Source: Isochrysis galbana (taxonomy: Eukaryota; Haptophyta; Isochrysidales; Isochrysidaceae). From it: DNA of 64,000 bases. Position numbers and translations under genes: made by a program. Numbering within the stretch: position 1 is the stretch's first letter; each line of letters begins with the position of its first letter. Shown here in pieces: positions 37,397 to 49,514 of the stretch. Where the stretch lies: assembly GCA_018136815.1 (NCBI GenBank), contig CM030936.1:4643707-4707706 (forward strand). Reading direction: 5' to 3'. The notes below the pieces were generated by a model. The model saw only the letters and a program-made list of their open reading frames with translations, ran no database searches and was not told where the DNA came from.

Positions 37397-37927
37397 GAGT
37401 CGGACGGCGTGGGTGGGTGGGGTAGGTGGGGCTGTGTAGTCAGTCTGGGTGCGTCTCAGTGAGCGGGGAGGTGCCGGGAGTGTTTGAATGGGTCAGGCGG
37501 ATAGTCAGATGCGTGCTCGTGCGTGTGCAGCTGCGTGGAGAAGCGCTAGTACTCAGGGCAACTAAAGCACCTTTCGTGGCGTGTGCGCGCATAGCCGCTT
37601 CGGTAGTACAAAAGCGTACCTGGAGCGCGTCGAGCGTCGAATGGGGACGAGTTACGGCTATGGGGGCTAGAATGGGTATCCACCCACACTCCCATACCAC
37701 TCCTACCAACCACAGGGGGGCCTGGGAGGCATGGGAGCTGGCGCAGCGGCGCCGCGCCGGCGCGCAGCACCTCCGAAGGTGCTTCGCGTCTTAAGAGATA
37801 CGATATATCGACGTCATCTTGTATCTTGTACGAGTGTGAAGGTCGATGGCTCCTTCACCGAGTGCGTCCCTTGGTTTAAAAATATTGCGTCGACGGAGCA
37901 ACAGGGTGATGTTCACGGAAAGGGCCT
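37397..37927. other. Intergenic, no gene seen
   Basis: G/T-rich on the plus strand up to 37,530. Short frames on both strands lack domains. Confidence 0.4.
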
Positions 37928-38668
<741 letters not shown>

Positions 38669-38817
38669 TCTCTCTTCCCGTCTGGCTCGTCTGTATCCTC
38701 CTCTCTCCTCGCTGTCGCTCGCTCGTCCACACCGCCTCTCCCCTCCGACCCCCTCTCGACCGCCCTCCCCCTTCCCCCTCCCCGTCCACCCTTTCCCACC
38801 CCCTCTCTTTCCCCCGG

Positions 38818-39379
38818 ATGTCCTCTCATCCCGACCCGCTCCAGCCTCCCGGCCAGCCCAAGCCGAGGAAGCTGATGGGCATCGTATACAACACAAAGGT
38901 GAGGGGAAAGAGGGGAAGGGGGCACCTCAAGCTGAATCGGAGAGGAACGAGGGGTTGAGCCCACACTTTCGTTGTATGCCTCTCCCTGTAGTCCATGCTC
39001 TTCTGGAGCTTCGTCTTCTTTGTGCCGCCGCTCGTCATGGTCGCTTTTAACGGCGGGCGCCTATCCATGAGCCGCGAGGAGCTACTTGCCACAGAGACTG
39101 CACGGCGAAAGGTGTGCTTGTGCCGTGCGCGTCGCCATTCGAGGGTCCAGTCCTCCTCACATTGGCTCGCGCGTTCTTTGACCTGTGTTATCCCCTTTTG
39201 CACTGCAGTTAAAGAAGGACGAGGAGCGAGAGGAGGACGAGAAGCAGGCGATGAATCGCGTGCTCTTCGAGGCGAACGATAGCTCCAATGGCTTTAGGCA
39301 GAGTTGGGCGATCAAGCGCGACCAAGAACGCGAGCGCAGGAGGCTCGAGCGCGAGCTGGCCAAGCAGCAAGAGTCTTGA
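38818..39379 (+). CDS. Small single-pass membrane protein, three short exons
   Basis: Exons 38818-38898, 38992-39111 and 39209-39379 join in phase 0 (AAG/GTGAGG, CCTGTAG/TCC, AAG/GTGTGC, CTGCAG/TTA) to 123 aa. Exon 1 gives a Pro-rich start ending LMGIVYNTK. Exon 2 encodes one hydrophobic segment (MLFWSFVFFVPPLVMVAF). Exon 3 is a strongly charged helix (KKDEEREEDEKQ ... RDQERERRRLERELAKQQ). All three junctions obey GT-AG rules and each exon alone is too short to stand out. Family not recognised; the layout (short cytosolic lead, one membrane helix, charged coiled-coil tail) resembles small accessory subunits of membrane complexes, which is only a guess. Confidence 0.6.
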
Positions 39380-40069
39380 CATTTGCGCAGTGACGCAGGG
39401 CACCCTGAGCTGTCCTGCGTGTGCCGCCTGAGCGCACTTTGCCAGATGCACTACGTTTCATACGTATCGCATGAATAGTGCCAGACGTCGCCTTCCTTGA
39501 CTGACGATAATGTATGAGAGCGCGGGCATGCCCGTGGTGACGGTGATGTTGGAGCCGGCGGAACTAAGATTCTTCGCCGGCAGGCTGGATGTGGGCGAAC
39601 CCGCGATGGCGGCGTCGTTGGTTGACATGTGGCAATTGCTCTACTATCGACATTCTAGTGCTTGGTAGCGCTTGGATCGATCGGCGCACAACATAAGAAC
39701 ACGTGACGATCATGATGCTCACCACTAGCCGCAGCATAAGTAAGTGGATGACAGTTCACGCGTCTGCAGGAGAAATTCGTTACGGCCGCACGCCACTCCA
39801 TTGCTGCCACTTGGGCTAGTAACAACATGGATTTGGGGCGAACCGGATATTGTAACCGCACATGCGGCCGTAGACCCACTACTTACACGTAGCATACTTT
39901 CTACACCCCCACTCGTCCAGCCCTTCACTCCCCGCCATCAGGCGGCTCCCCGCGTGCACTACTAGGGGGATTGGGGTGAAAGGCTTAGGCTTAGGTATGG
40001 TCCGGTGGCCCGCGCCATCCCCTAGTGATCCGTTCCCCCTCCCCATCGTGTTCACACATAGTTTACACG
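39380..40069. other. Intergenic, no gene seen
   Basis: Ordinary composition; only short frames without domains. Confidence 0.4.
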
Positions 40070-40300
40070 GGGACAACTATCGTTCAAACGATAGGGTTAT
40101 GGAGCTGCCCTCTCCATCCCACCCCGCCGCGCCGGGCCGACCAAGTCATAACGGACGCCACGCAACCGCAGCGACCGCCTCATGCTCATGCAGAGATGCA
40201 GAGCTGACGAATTGGGATGGCCCAGACCCAGAGGACCTGAGGGCAATGAGGAGGGTGGCAAGCCGGCGGCAGGCGCGGCTGAAAAGACGACTTCGGAGAC
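40070..40300 (+). mobile_element. LINE 5' hairpin relic (copy 5) and shared segment
   Basis: CTATCGTTCAAACGATAG at 40,079-40,096 is followed by GGGTTATGGAGCTGCCC, a diverged version of the LINE 5' start seen at 49,520-49,550. Further on, 40,205-40,280 (GACGAATTGGGATGGCCCA, CCTGAGGGCAATGAGGAGGG) matches 58,322-58,400. Both are fragments. Confidence 0.5.
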
Positions 40301-40379
40301 GATGACGGGCTGCAGCCCGTCAGCAAAGGAAGGCGGGCAGGCGGGATTGGGTGAGGGCGAGGACTGCGGTAATCGACTC

Positions 40380-40750
40380 CAAAGATTCCGATGCTTGACG
40401 AGCGAGCCTATCGATTGCATGTTGGCGGCGAGCGGTGAGGGTGGATGAAGTAACCGCGGCGGCAACTATGTCGGGAATTTCAGAAGAATCGAAAGAATGG
40501 GCGTCACTCTTCTCGAGATGGAGAGGATCGTGATCGGGCTTGAGAGCAACTAAGCGGGATAAGCCGTCGGCGTCCCAGTGAGTGACTCCAGGCTCCAGGT
40601 TTGTGCACGACGTCGAATCGATATTCGGCTAGCTTTAGGACCCATCGCATGAGGCGCGAGGCTGGACCACCGGTGACTTGATCTTTCATCGTGTGAAGCC
40701 AGCGCAAAGCTGAATGGTCTACGACGAGGGTGAAGTGTCGACGGAACAGC
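40380..40750 (-). pseudogene. Ty3/Gypsy-type RNase H fragment, frameshifted
   Basis: On the minus strand, HFTLVVDHSALRWLHTMKDQ then RLMRWVLKLAEYRFDVVHKPG fits the RNase H region of Ty3/Gypsy polyproteins (family pattern DH-x-AL-x-WL and RW-x-L-x-L-x-EY). The expected DALSR-like motif appears a few codons on, as THWDADGLSRL, but in another frame, so there is at least one frameshift near 40,575-40,600. Upstream the frame runs into simple G-rich DNA. No integrase or LTR is visible. Confidence 0.65.
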
Positions 40751-41446
40751 GCGCGGGGGGGGGGGGGAACGAACGCCGGCCGGAGGAAACGAACCGCGCG
40801 CGGAGGAGAAGAACCTCGCGCGGGGGGGGAATAATATAACGGCCGAAGGCGACGGATGGCACGCCGAGGAAATGAACCTGCCGCGGGGGGGGGGCGAGGG
40901 ACCGAGGGCACGGCGGGGCAGCGTGGGAGGGCGCGAGGCCGATCTCGGAGCGAGATCGCGTCCTTTCCCTCGCGGAGCGCGGAGAGACCCCCCACGAGAT
41001 ATCTTGGGACCGGAGAATGTTTTGGACGAATCTTCCTGCCGTCGGCCGAGGAGAGGCGGACGGAGAGAAAGAGAGAGCGAGTCTCGCAGAGCGACTGCAG
41101 AACGAGAAGTCGAAGTCATGCCGGTTTATTACCTTAAACGAGCCAACAATTATAGTAACAGCAAAAACAAAATTCGAATCGCAAATTTCGAGACCAAAAT
41201 CTGCAAACCTGGACTTGAGACCATGGGGAATCCGAATCTATGTGTCTTGTGCGTCAGTGGCAACACGGGGAACTGTTCAATTGTAATTGTGAGCGCGTAC
41301 CTTACACGAATATTCATGCCTACAGCCTTCAGATGTCAGATGGGCAAGAATACAACAACATCGAGCGGACGGCGAGAGGCGAAGGCGAGTGAGAGGGGTG
41401 CTGTGGTGGCAAGGGCTGACGAGAGCGAGAGCGACGGATGACGACT
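40751..41446. other. Intergenic with G-runs and GCGCGGAG repeats
   Basis: Three G runs near 40,755, 40,825 and 40,885 sit in a repeated CGCGCGCGGAGGA-like context. The rest has no recognisable gene. Confidence 0.4.
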
Positions 41447-41785
41447 AATAAAAAATTTTCCAACCGGGAAGATGCGCACCTGCACTGAGCCGCTGGCCGA
41501 TGCGGCACGCCGACGCAGGTGAAGACGCTCGTGAAGGTGTCCCTGCAGGCCCTGCAGAGACCCCGGGTGGTGTGCCCCACCACTTGATCAATTTTGGCTC
41601 TCAACTTGCAATCCCACGGGAGCACGATCAACAGCCACCTTGGCGGGCTACTGGCCGCCCAGCGCGCCCCGTTCACCATGTCTTCACCTGCACCTGCACT
41701 TCCTGCACTCTCACCTTCACCTGCACCTTCACTGAAGATAAAACTTCGGGCACCAGCACCTTCCCAGTTGGAAAATTTTTTTATT
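41447..41785. mobile_element. 339-bp MITE with 25-bp inverted repeats and GACT target duplication
   Basis: Left end AATAAAAAATTTTCCAACCG..., right end ...TTGGAAAATTTTTTTATT. The 25-26-bp ends are inverted copies with one substitution and one indel. GACT flanks both sides (41,443-41,446 and 41,786-41,789). The interior is non-coding, with CACCTGCACTTCCTGCACTC-like repeats on the right half. Superfamily not identified. Confidence 0.75.
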
Positions 41786-43061
41786 GACTGACGACAGGAC
41801 GACGGACAGAGACACCAAAAAAACACTCCGACTCTCGCCCCACGACTTTCTCACATAACTCGACTGAAATCGAAATCAAACCCAAACAGTCCGTTCAGAC
41901 GACAACGGACGACGATCAAAGGGCGATCTGTCGGCGATCTCGTCTGGAAGGGGAATCGCACCATAACGACGGAAGTAAGGGGCGATCCTGCCGCGCAGGA
42001 TTCCAAGAGACCTATCGAATAAGACGAAAGAAGTGCGATGGGCCTCAGGGGGAGATACGAAGAGGTCGCAAATTAAAATTAAAGCTGATTGCCCCCAGTA
42101 GCATATGAAGAAACGCATGGAAGATAGCAAATTAAACCTATTTGCGAGGCGCCTGGGAGGATAATAAAACAACTGAGCGTCAGTACCACTACTCTCACTA
42201 GCCCGGTACCAACACGACAGCCCTCAGCGCACCTGCCCGTACACCTTGGCGCGTGCTGTTGACACGGATACATACTCCTATGCACCCCTCCAAATCTCCC
42301 CCTGCCTCTCCCTCGCTGGCGCTCCTGGGCCTCAGGGGCCCCACTCTGCACCTGTCTGCCTGTCGAACAGGGGGGGAGGGGGGGTTGGAGCGATGGGCAG
42401 GCCACAACAGGCCAGGACGCGCGAGGCAAGCGAGCCTGCCAGGGAGAGAGTGGGTCAGCAGAGGAGTGGGCTCCTAGCAAGCTATCAGGCGTGCCAGGAG
42501 CATGGGTGGTTCCTCCCCCATGGCAGGGGAGGAGTGGAGAGAGAGGGGGGCTCGTGCCCCCCCATGGGCGAACTAAGTATAAACTGAGTTGACAGAGATT
42601 CAAAATTAGATAAGCTAGAATACAAAACTGCACGTAAACATAAAATAAAAATGGTCCTCTTTCGATGGAACGCGACATGAGATCCCCGCCTCCCGCCGCT
42701 GCCTAGCACCAGCATCCGTATAGCATCAGCAGGCCCACTCGATATGATCTGGGCCTATCGAACATCGGACGAGCATGCGAATGAGATCTCGATCTCCGCA
42801 TTGTGTACCGTCTCACGTCTCATGTGATCTCTTGCTCTCTCGATCGAGAGGAGATTCCCCCGTCATCAGCGCTCCCTCGCTCCTCCCGCCCATCCGCCCC
42901 ATCCCAAACGGATGGGCGCGTGGCCACTTCCGTGGAACTTCTTCGGCCCACTCGAGGATGCCGCGCGGGGAGATCAGACGAGAGCACACGAGAACAGACG
43001 GAGATGACCGCTGCGGAGCCTCCGGCTGTCGGCAGCCGCATCCCTCTCCACCTCGTCCTCT
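41786..43061. other. Intergenic, one dispersed repeat inside
   Basis: Includes the repeat at 42,160-42,252 shared with 63,667-63,766. The remainder (minus-strand frames 41,876-42,172 and 42,079-42,678) shows no domain. A Met-rich frame from 42,775 runs into the CT tract and is an artefact. Confidence 0.4.
42160..42252 (+). repeat. Dispersed repeat, direct copy at 63,667-63,766
   Basis: Shares TAGTACCACTACT/AGTACCACTACT, CACTAGCCCGGTAC, CAGCGCACCTGCCCGTAC and TGTTGACAC with the copy near the right end of the window. Roughly 85 percent identical by eye over 95 bp. Confidence 0.75.
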
Positions 43062-43920
<859 letters not shown>

Positions 43921-43955
43921 TCACTGGGGATCTGGTGGGCCGAAAGGCGTGCAGC

Positions 43956-45794
43956 ATGTCAGAATCAAGCGACGATGGCAAGGATCACTTTGCTTTCCGT
44001 AGGCACACTGAGGAGTTCAGAGGCCTCACACTGGCAGAGGATCAGGTTGCAGCGCTCAGCGCCTGCTCTCAGCCGTTTGATCCAGTCCCTGGGCAAGTCT
44101 CCCAGACAATCGAGGTAGGCGGGCCGTCATACATGTCATCGGACTGCCGCTTCTTTGCCGTGCAGCCAATGCCCTACCCTGCCACCGCATTCGTTGGCGG
44201 TGCAGCTCATCAGCGCTTCTTGATGTCCGGCTGCGCCGACACCGTCTCGGTGGATTCTGCGACTGCTGTGGAGATGGAACGTTTCCCCGAGGCCCGCCGG
44301 CGTAGACAGATCCGTGCATGGGCCTTGCCGAGCTCGGCCGATCCTGCTTACGTCGCCTACCAGGTGCCGGTGCGCTCGTCTGCCGGCAGGAGCCAGGAAC
44401 TTCTACATGCACCGATTCAGCAAGGGGTGCTCCGGGCAGATCTCCCGCAGATGGTCTCCGTCGCTGCTTCCAATGACCAACGACGTGCGGGACGCTTCGG
44501 GCGCGCGCACACGGCTGGCACTCCGATGCCGAGGCGAATCGCTGGTGCGCAGCTGGCGCTTCCAGGTGGCGAGCAGTCAGCGACGCACTCAGGTTCGCCT
44601 TGTACGCAGCATGCCATTAGCCAGAGACAACAAGGCCCAGTGCCGGCAGTCCTCATGCCTCAAACTCGGCTCCCCTTCAGCCTGCGTTCGCCGCATACTC
44701 CTGCCGGAGCTTCCGTTGGTACCTCTTCTTTGCCACCAGTGCCTCAATCTGCTTCATTGTCGTCGCCCTCTCCCGGAGCTCCCGCCACTAGCTTGCAAAC
44801 GAAGTCACAGCGAAAGAGGCCTCACCGCACTTCTTCAGGCCGCTGTTGTGAAGAGTGCGGGGCGACGGAGACCCCAAAGTGGAGAATGGCCGGCCGGTTG
44901 TGCAATGCATGCGGCCTGCACGCTCGCAAGAAGAAAACGAAGGAGATGAAGAAGACAGCGACCGAGCTGCTCGAGCGCTCTAGCTTTGATGCGCACACCA
45001 GCAACCCGCTGTTCTCCTCCGCGTGGTCATTGCCACCTTCAATGCCGTTGCAGATGCCAGTCGCCGTCGCGCTCGCACAACCACTGGGGGCCGAGCCGGA
45101 TCCGTCGTTGGCGGATTCTGAAGCCGCTGGCGTGGCAGGTCCTTCTCACTTCCATCTTGCCTCGCCTGCGCGATGGCCTCATCCGTCGGTGCAAAGGGGC
45201 TCGTCGCCAAATGCCGCCATCTCGGCAGCTCGGCACCACATAGCCGACGAGTTCCGGCGTACCGATGTTCCAACACCAAGAGGTGGAAGCCTTCGAGTCG
45301 AGGTGGCGCAGCAGACTGAGCCCACCAGCTCCCAAACATTTGGCGAGCACGGCCATGGAAATATGAGCGTTGCCGGATGTAGATCAACAGATTTCGTGCA
45401 GCAGAGCAAGGATGACAAGTTCTCGGAGGAGCCGCGATGTGAAGAGCTATTTCAGAGCACCCTGCCCGATGACGTCTACTTGGGCTCGCCACACAAATCC
45501 AACCAGGCAGAAGAGTTTCACCGCAATTTACTCCGTGAGGCAAGCCCAATTCTGCTGGATGCGCCGCACAACGCGGAGCGCTTCCACCACAGCCAGTTTG
45601 CAGATGACTGCCCGGGTGCGTCAAATGCCTCATGCAACGGAGAGGACTTGCACCAAAGCCCCTTGGAAGACGATTGCCCGGCAATGTCGGACCTATCGCG
45701 CAATGATGAGCAACTTCGAAGCAGTTATATACACGTCGACGACTGCCCAGGCCTAGAATTGGCTGCCTTCGAGGAGCTCGAGCCCCGCGTCTAA
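43956..45794 (+). CDS. GATA-type zinc-finger transcription factor with short finger loop
   Basis: 612 aa from the ATG at 43,956; the frame is open upstream only because of the CT tract. One GATA-type finger lies at about residues 301-322: CEEC, then TPKWRMAGR, then CNACGLHARKKK. The spacing is C-x2-C-x14-C-x2-C, three to four residues shorter than the usual x17 or x18, while TPKWR and LCNACGL are retained. A basic stretch follows, as in DNA-binding GATA proteins. The N-terminal half is Ser/Pro/Gln-rich. The C-terminal 125 residues contain about five imperfect 22-24-residue acidic repeats (DDVYLGSPHK, FADDCPGAS, LEDDCPAMS, VDDCPGLEL), a plausible activation region. Targets unknown. No introns seen. 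Confidence 0.8.
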   Translation: MSESSDDGKDHFAFRRHTEEFRGLTLAEDQVAALSACSQPFDPVPGQVSQTIEVGGPSYMSSDCRFFAVQPMPYPATAFVGGAAHQRFLMSGCADTVSVDSATAVEMERFPEARRRRQIRAWALPSSADPAYVAYQVPVRSSAGRSQELLHAPIQQGVLRADLPQMVSVAASNDQRRAGRFGRAHTAGTPMPRRIAGAQLALPGGEQSATHSGSPCTQHAISQRQQGPVPAVLMPQTRLPFSLRSPHTPAGASVGTSSLPPVPQSASLSSPSPGAPATSLQTKSQRKRPHRTSSGRCCEECGATETPKWRMAGRLCNACGLHARKKKTKEMKKTATELLERSSFDAHTSNPLFSSAWSLPPSMPLQMPVAVALAQPLGAEPDPSLADSEAAGVAGPSHFHLASPARWPHPSVQRGSSPNAAISAARHHIADEFRRTDVPTPRGGSLRVEVAQQTEPTSSQTFGEHGHGNMSVAGCRSTDFVQQSKDDKFSEEPRCEELFQSTLPDDVYLGSPHKSNQAEEFHRNLLREASPILLDAPHNAERFHHSQFADDCPGASNASCNGEDLHQSPLEDDCPAMSDLSRNDEQLRSSYIHVDDCPGLELAAFEELEPRV

Positions 45795-46939
45795 ACACGC
45801 GATGAGGCAGAAGTCAACGGATCGGACGACCTCGACGTGAGCGGCCTCAATCAATGGAATCTGATGGCTTAGGATCTTTGGACGAGATTATTCAACGCAT
45901 CTGCTTGAGCACTCCTGAGCTCATCAGCATACAAGGAAGTTTCACCTTCGGCTTATCGGCCACCGTCGCGAGTTGGCGTTTTGAATGCCCCATCGGGCCC
46001 GGGACCATGTGCAAACCATACCGACCGACCTCCGTATGATAGCATAACGCTAGGTGTGGGGTGTATTTCTGATGTAGACAGACAACAAAAGCGCTCCCCT
46101 GGCAAAGGCTGGGATAGGCTTTGCGCATCACAAACGCTTTGCACCACATCTTCTTTGTAATCGATGGAAATGATCAAATTCGGCGCAAGGAGCAAACCCT
46201 GCCGTTCACCGCCATGCTTGCTAGCGGCTTGTGTCGCAGGCAAGAGAGACGATTAAACGAAATTCTTTCAGCTTTCGAGATTGCTAGGGTGCAGATCATC
46301 TGTGCACGGGGCCTTGTGTACTCGCGATAGGGAGAAGCATCATTGGCTTTTATCAGCCGCTTGCCATCGCGCTTGTGCCTCAGCCCACAATCGCAATCGA
46401 TGTGTGTTTCCCATTGCATGCACTGCCCTTCCGTACGTGGATAGTCCTTCCACCGTCGTCACGCCCGTCAACATTGCTGCTATGTGTGAAATTGTGCGTG
46501 CCTCTTCACGGTCGTGTGTCGCAAAGCTTACTGGAGCGACGCTACGAGGACTTTGGGTGCGACGTGTTCTGGACCGTCATCCTCAAGAAAGCGCAAGGGC
46601 CAAGGGTTCGACGAGCCAATCCGGGCATCAGGGTGCGAAGCGCCCAGGCCATGAGCCATGAACGAGCATGATGCATGTAGAGTCGCCGTGCATGTAGATA
46701 GGAGCCGTCATCCTGCCTGTTTCAATCCGTCGAATTGTGATCTGTACGTATGTAAGCGTGCTTGTGCTTTCGAATGCCATGCATGGATGTGGAGTGTTGT
46801 TGGTTGCGATTGATCGATGCTGTATGTAGCGATAGGAGCTGGAAGGAGGGTCTTGTTCTAATTCGTATAGGTAGGGCCCTACAACAAGTACGCGCTTAAA
46901 AAATCTCCCAAGTATCCCCGCTACATGTGTGGCATGGGT
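45795..46939. other. Intergenic, no gene seen
   Basis: More than 1.1 kb with only short overlapping frames (for example 46,375-46,671) that carry no recognisable domain. Confidence 0.4.
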
Positions 46940-47366
46940 GAGCTTTCCACCCCCTCCGTCCACTCCACAACCACCCTCGCCTCCTCCCCCTTCGGCTCAA
47001 CCACCACCCTCTCCACCTCCGTCAACTCCACCAGCGCCGTCGCCTCCTCGCCCTTCAACTTCACCGCCTTCGCCTCCTCCTCCCTCAACTCATCTCCGCC
47101 CCCGCCGTTGCCTCCGCCGCCACCCTTGCCACCTCCTCCATCGACTCCACCACCACCATCTAATCCTCCGCCGTCCACTTCACCGCCGCCATCAGCTCTT
47201 CCTCTGTCAACTCGACCATCTTCCCTCCGCCTTCAACTCCACCACCGCCTTCGCCTCCTCCTGCCTCAACTCCACCATCTTCCCCCCGCCGTCAACACCG
47301 CCGCCGCCGCCACCTCCTCCTCCATCTCTCCCCCCGCCGTCAACTCCACCACCAGCTTCACCTCAG
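46940..47366. repeat. Imperfect CCTCC/CCACCGCC minisatellite
   Basis: Repeats built on CCACC, CCGCC and TCAACTCCACC with a loose period of roughly 50-60 bp (for example AACTCCACCATCTTCCCCCC at 47,271 and a similar unit at 47,212). Frames through it give Pro/Ser-rich strings that resemble hydroxyproline-rich proteins but have no signal peptide or domain. It sits upstream of the helicase. Confidence 0.6.
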
Positions 47367-47530
47367 AGGTGAGAGAGGGAGAGAGGTTTGAGAGAAGAGA
47401 GAGGTTAGAGAGAGAGAGGTGGAGAGAGAGAGGTAAGAGAGACAGGTAAGAGAGAGAGGTTAGAGAGCTTAGGGAGAGGTTAGAGAGAGGTTAGAGAGAG
47501 AGAGGTTAGAGAGAAGAGAAGAGGAGAGGC
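47367..47530. repeat. GA-rich repeat immediately upstream of the helicase
   Basis: AGAGAGAGGT/GTTAGAGAGAG units on the sense strand, ending one base before the start codon. It follows the C-rich block at 46,940-47,366. Confidence 0.8.
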
Positions 47531-47531
47531 G

Positions 47532-49193
47532 ATGGGCCGCACGGTGCGTCGGCCTCGCGGCAAGCGGCGTCGGCACGAATTTGCGGCTTCTGACGCATCG
47601 TGCGAGAATGCCTGCGCGTCCCTCGTGAGACGGATGGGCTACTCCCCCTCTCCTTTCCAGCGCGCCGTCTGGCGCGCCGCAGGGGAAGGCAGAGACGTGC
47701 TCTGCATCGCTCCGACCGGAAGCGGAAAGACATTTGCTCTTGCTCTACCTCCTCTCTCTCTCTCCTCGGGCTGGGACGCGGGCGCAGGGCCTCGCGCGCT
47801 CTACTTGGTGCCAACGCGAGAGTTGGCCGCGCAAGTCTACGCCGTCTGCGCCCAGGGGATGGCTTCCTGCGGGCTTCGGATCTCTGCAGTGTATGGAGGT
47901 GAGAGCTTTGGAGCGCAGAGGAGGGAGGCAGAGGGCGCGGGCATGCTCGTGGCCACGCCGGGGCGGCTACTCGATCTGATGGGAATGCAAGATAAGAGCA
48001 GCACACCCGCAGGTCGGGCACCGAAGCGGCCGCTCGAGCCGCTTGGGGTGGCCAGTGTGCGATATGTCGCAATCGACGAGGCCGACAAGATGCTCTCAAT
48101 GGGCTTGCGCCAACAGGTCGAGGCGATCTGCAGTGCTGTGAGGCCTGCGCGCCAGCTCGTGTTCGCCACCGCCACCGCCACCGCCGAACTCCTCACGCTC
48201 TCCACCGCCCTGCAGCGCGATCCGCTAACGGTCACGCCTGAGAGCATGGGCGGGGCAGTTGCAGATGGCAAGCTGCAAGTCGCTGACGGGCAAGAGAGCG
48301 CCATGATGGACAGTAGTGAGGCCACAGCTGACCGGCGAGTTGGCAGTCGGCCGGGCCCGATTGAGAGCCAGGATGCGGCCGAGGAGGCGCTGCTGCCCAC
48401 TGTCCCACCTAGCATCACGCAGCACGTGTGGGTGGTCGCGGAGCACAAGAAACCCCGTCGGCTATTGCGGCTGCTCCAGTCGTTGCAGCCCGATGTGGCC
48501 GAGAGCGCGCTGCCGCACCGCGTCATCGTCTTTGCCAATACCTCCAAAGGAGTCCTCTTCATCTGCGGGCTGCTGGCCCGGCACGGTCACCGAGCGGCGG
48601 CGCTGGTCGGATCGATGGAACAGCGGGACCGGCAGCAGACGCTCGAGCAGTTCCGATCTGGATTGATGCCTGTCCTTGTCGCCACCGATGTGGCTGCACG
48701 GGGCCTCGACATTGAGGGGCTGCGCACAGTCGTCTGCTGGGACGCCGGGAGTAATCTTGCCCAGTACGTGCACCGTGTCGGCCGATGCGGCCGACAAGGC
48801 GCGAAAGGGACCTCATACGCCTTCTTCTCGCGCAAGCTGAAGCCACTCGCGCCCGCACTCGTGCGCCTGCTCGAGGCGTCAGGGCAAAAGGTCGAGGCGT
48901 TGTTGCGAGAGCTGGCCGAAGAGGGCTGTGCGGAGGGCTGCGCACGCGACAACTCCGACGCGGACGAAGAGGGGCACAACACAGAGGCGATACTGCCCGA
49001 CGCCGAGGCCAAAGCGGATGAGGACCCGACGCCAAAAGCAAACGCCGAGGAAGATCGCTTCGATGTGCAGGCGAGTGCTTGGCTGCTGCGTAAGATGGTG
49101 AGTCCCATTACGGGAGTTGCGGCAACTTTTGTCACGGACGGCTTCAGTGGGTCTCGGGAGAAGATGAAGAAAGGGAAGAAGCAGCGCAAATAG
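47532..49193 (+). CDS. DEAD-box RNA helicase
   Basis: 553 aa, single exon, with the full motif set: Q motif (SPFQ), motif I APTGSGKT (about 60), Ia PTRELAAQ, GG, Ib TPGRLLDL, II DEAD (about 182), IV VIVFANT, V TDVAARGLDI (about 384) and VI YVHRVGRCGR (about 412). Motif III reads TAT (FATATATAEL, about 212) instead of SAT. A 55-60-residue acidic insert lies between motifs III and IV (about 235-295). The N-terminus is basic (RRPRGKRRRH) and the C-terminus ends KKGKKQRK, suggesting nucleolar or organellar RNA work. DEAD-box proteins use ATP to remodel RNA duplexes or RNPs; I cannot name the ortholog. The SAT-to-TAT change is conservative and seen in some family members. Confidence 0.9.
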   Translation: MGRTVRRPRGKRRRHEFAASDASCENACASLVRRMGYSPSPFQRAVWRAAGEGRDVLCIAPTGSGKTFALALPPLSLSSGWDAGAGPRALYLVPTRELAAQVYAVCAQGMASCGLRISAVYGGESFGAQRREAEGAGMLVATPGRLLDLMGMQDKSSTPAGRAPKRPLEPLGVASVRYVAIDEADKMLSMGLRQQVEAICSAVRPARQLVFATATATAELLTLSTALQRDPLTVTPESMGGAVADGKLQVADGQESAMMDSSEATADRRVGSRPGPIESQDAAEEALLPTVPPSITQHVWVVAEHKKPRRLLRLLQSLQPDVAESALPHRVIVFANTSKGVLFICGLLARHGHRAAALVGSMEQRDRQQTLEQFRSGLMPVLVATDVAARGLDIEGLRTVVCWDAGSNLAQYVHRVGRCGRQGAKGTSYAFFSRKLKPLAPALVRLLEASGQKVEALLRELAEEGCAEGCARDNSDADEEGHNTEAILPDAEAKADEDPTPKANAEEDRFDVQASAWLLRKMVSPITGVAATFVTDGFSGSREKMKKGKKQRK

Positions 49194-49514
49194 GAGGTGC
49201 GGCCTCCAGAGGTCGGGAGCGATGGCGAGGCAGTAGACTTGGTGCTTGCCAACATTCGGACGTCGAGCCCGCTTAGTCGTGCTAAAGCTTCCCAATTCTT
49301 CGCCGTTCGGAAGCTCTGGATCGGGCTGGGTCAAGGTATAGGGAATGAGGTTAGAGATAGCGTGAGTACCGCAAAGTGACCACTGCAGCTTCTATTCACC
49401 TCATCATATTATAGCGGGGCGTTGGGCGTGTGGTCAGTAGGCGTTAGGAGGATGTGTGCATATGTGCAACATCATATGCCATATGCGTTGTATGCAATTT
49501 TTTTTGTGATTGAC
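49194..49514. other. Short intergenic stretch
   Basis: Helicase 3' region and a T run near 49,498-49,506. No gene. Confidence 0.4.

Noticed and set aside
46281-46671. Two overlapping frames of 98-126 aa
   Set aside because: No domain, no splice partners, overlapping in different frames.
46925-47449. Pro-rich cell-wall-like protein
   Set aside because: No signal peptide, several frames equally open, runs into a GA repeat.
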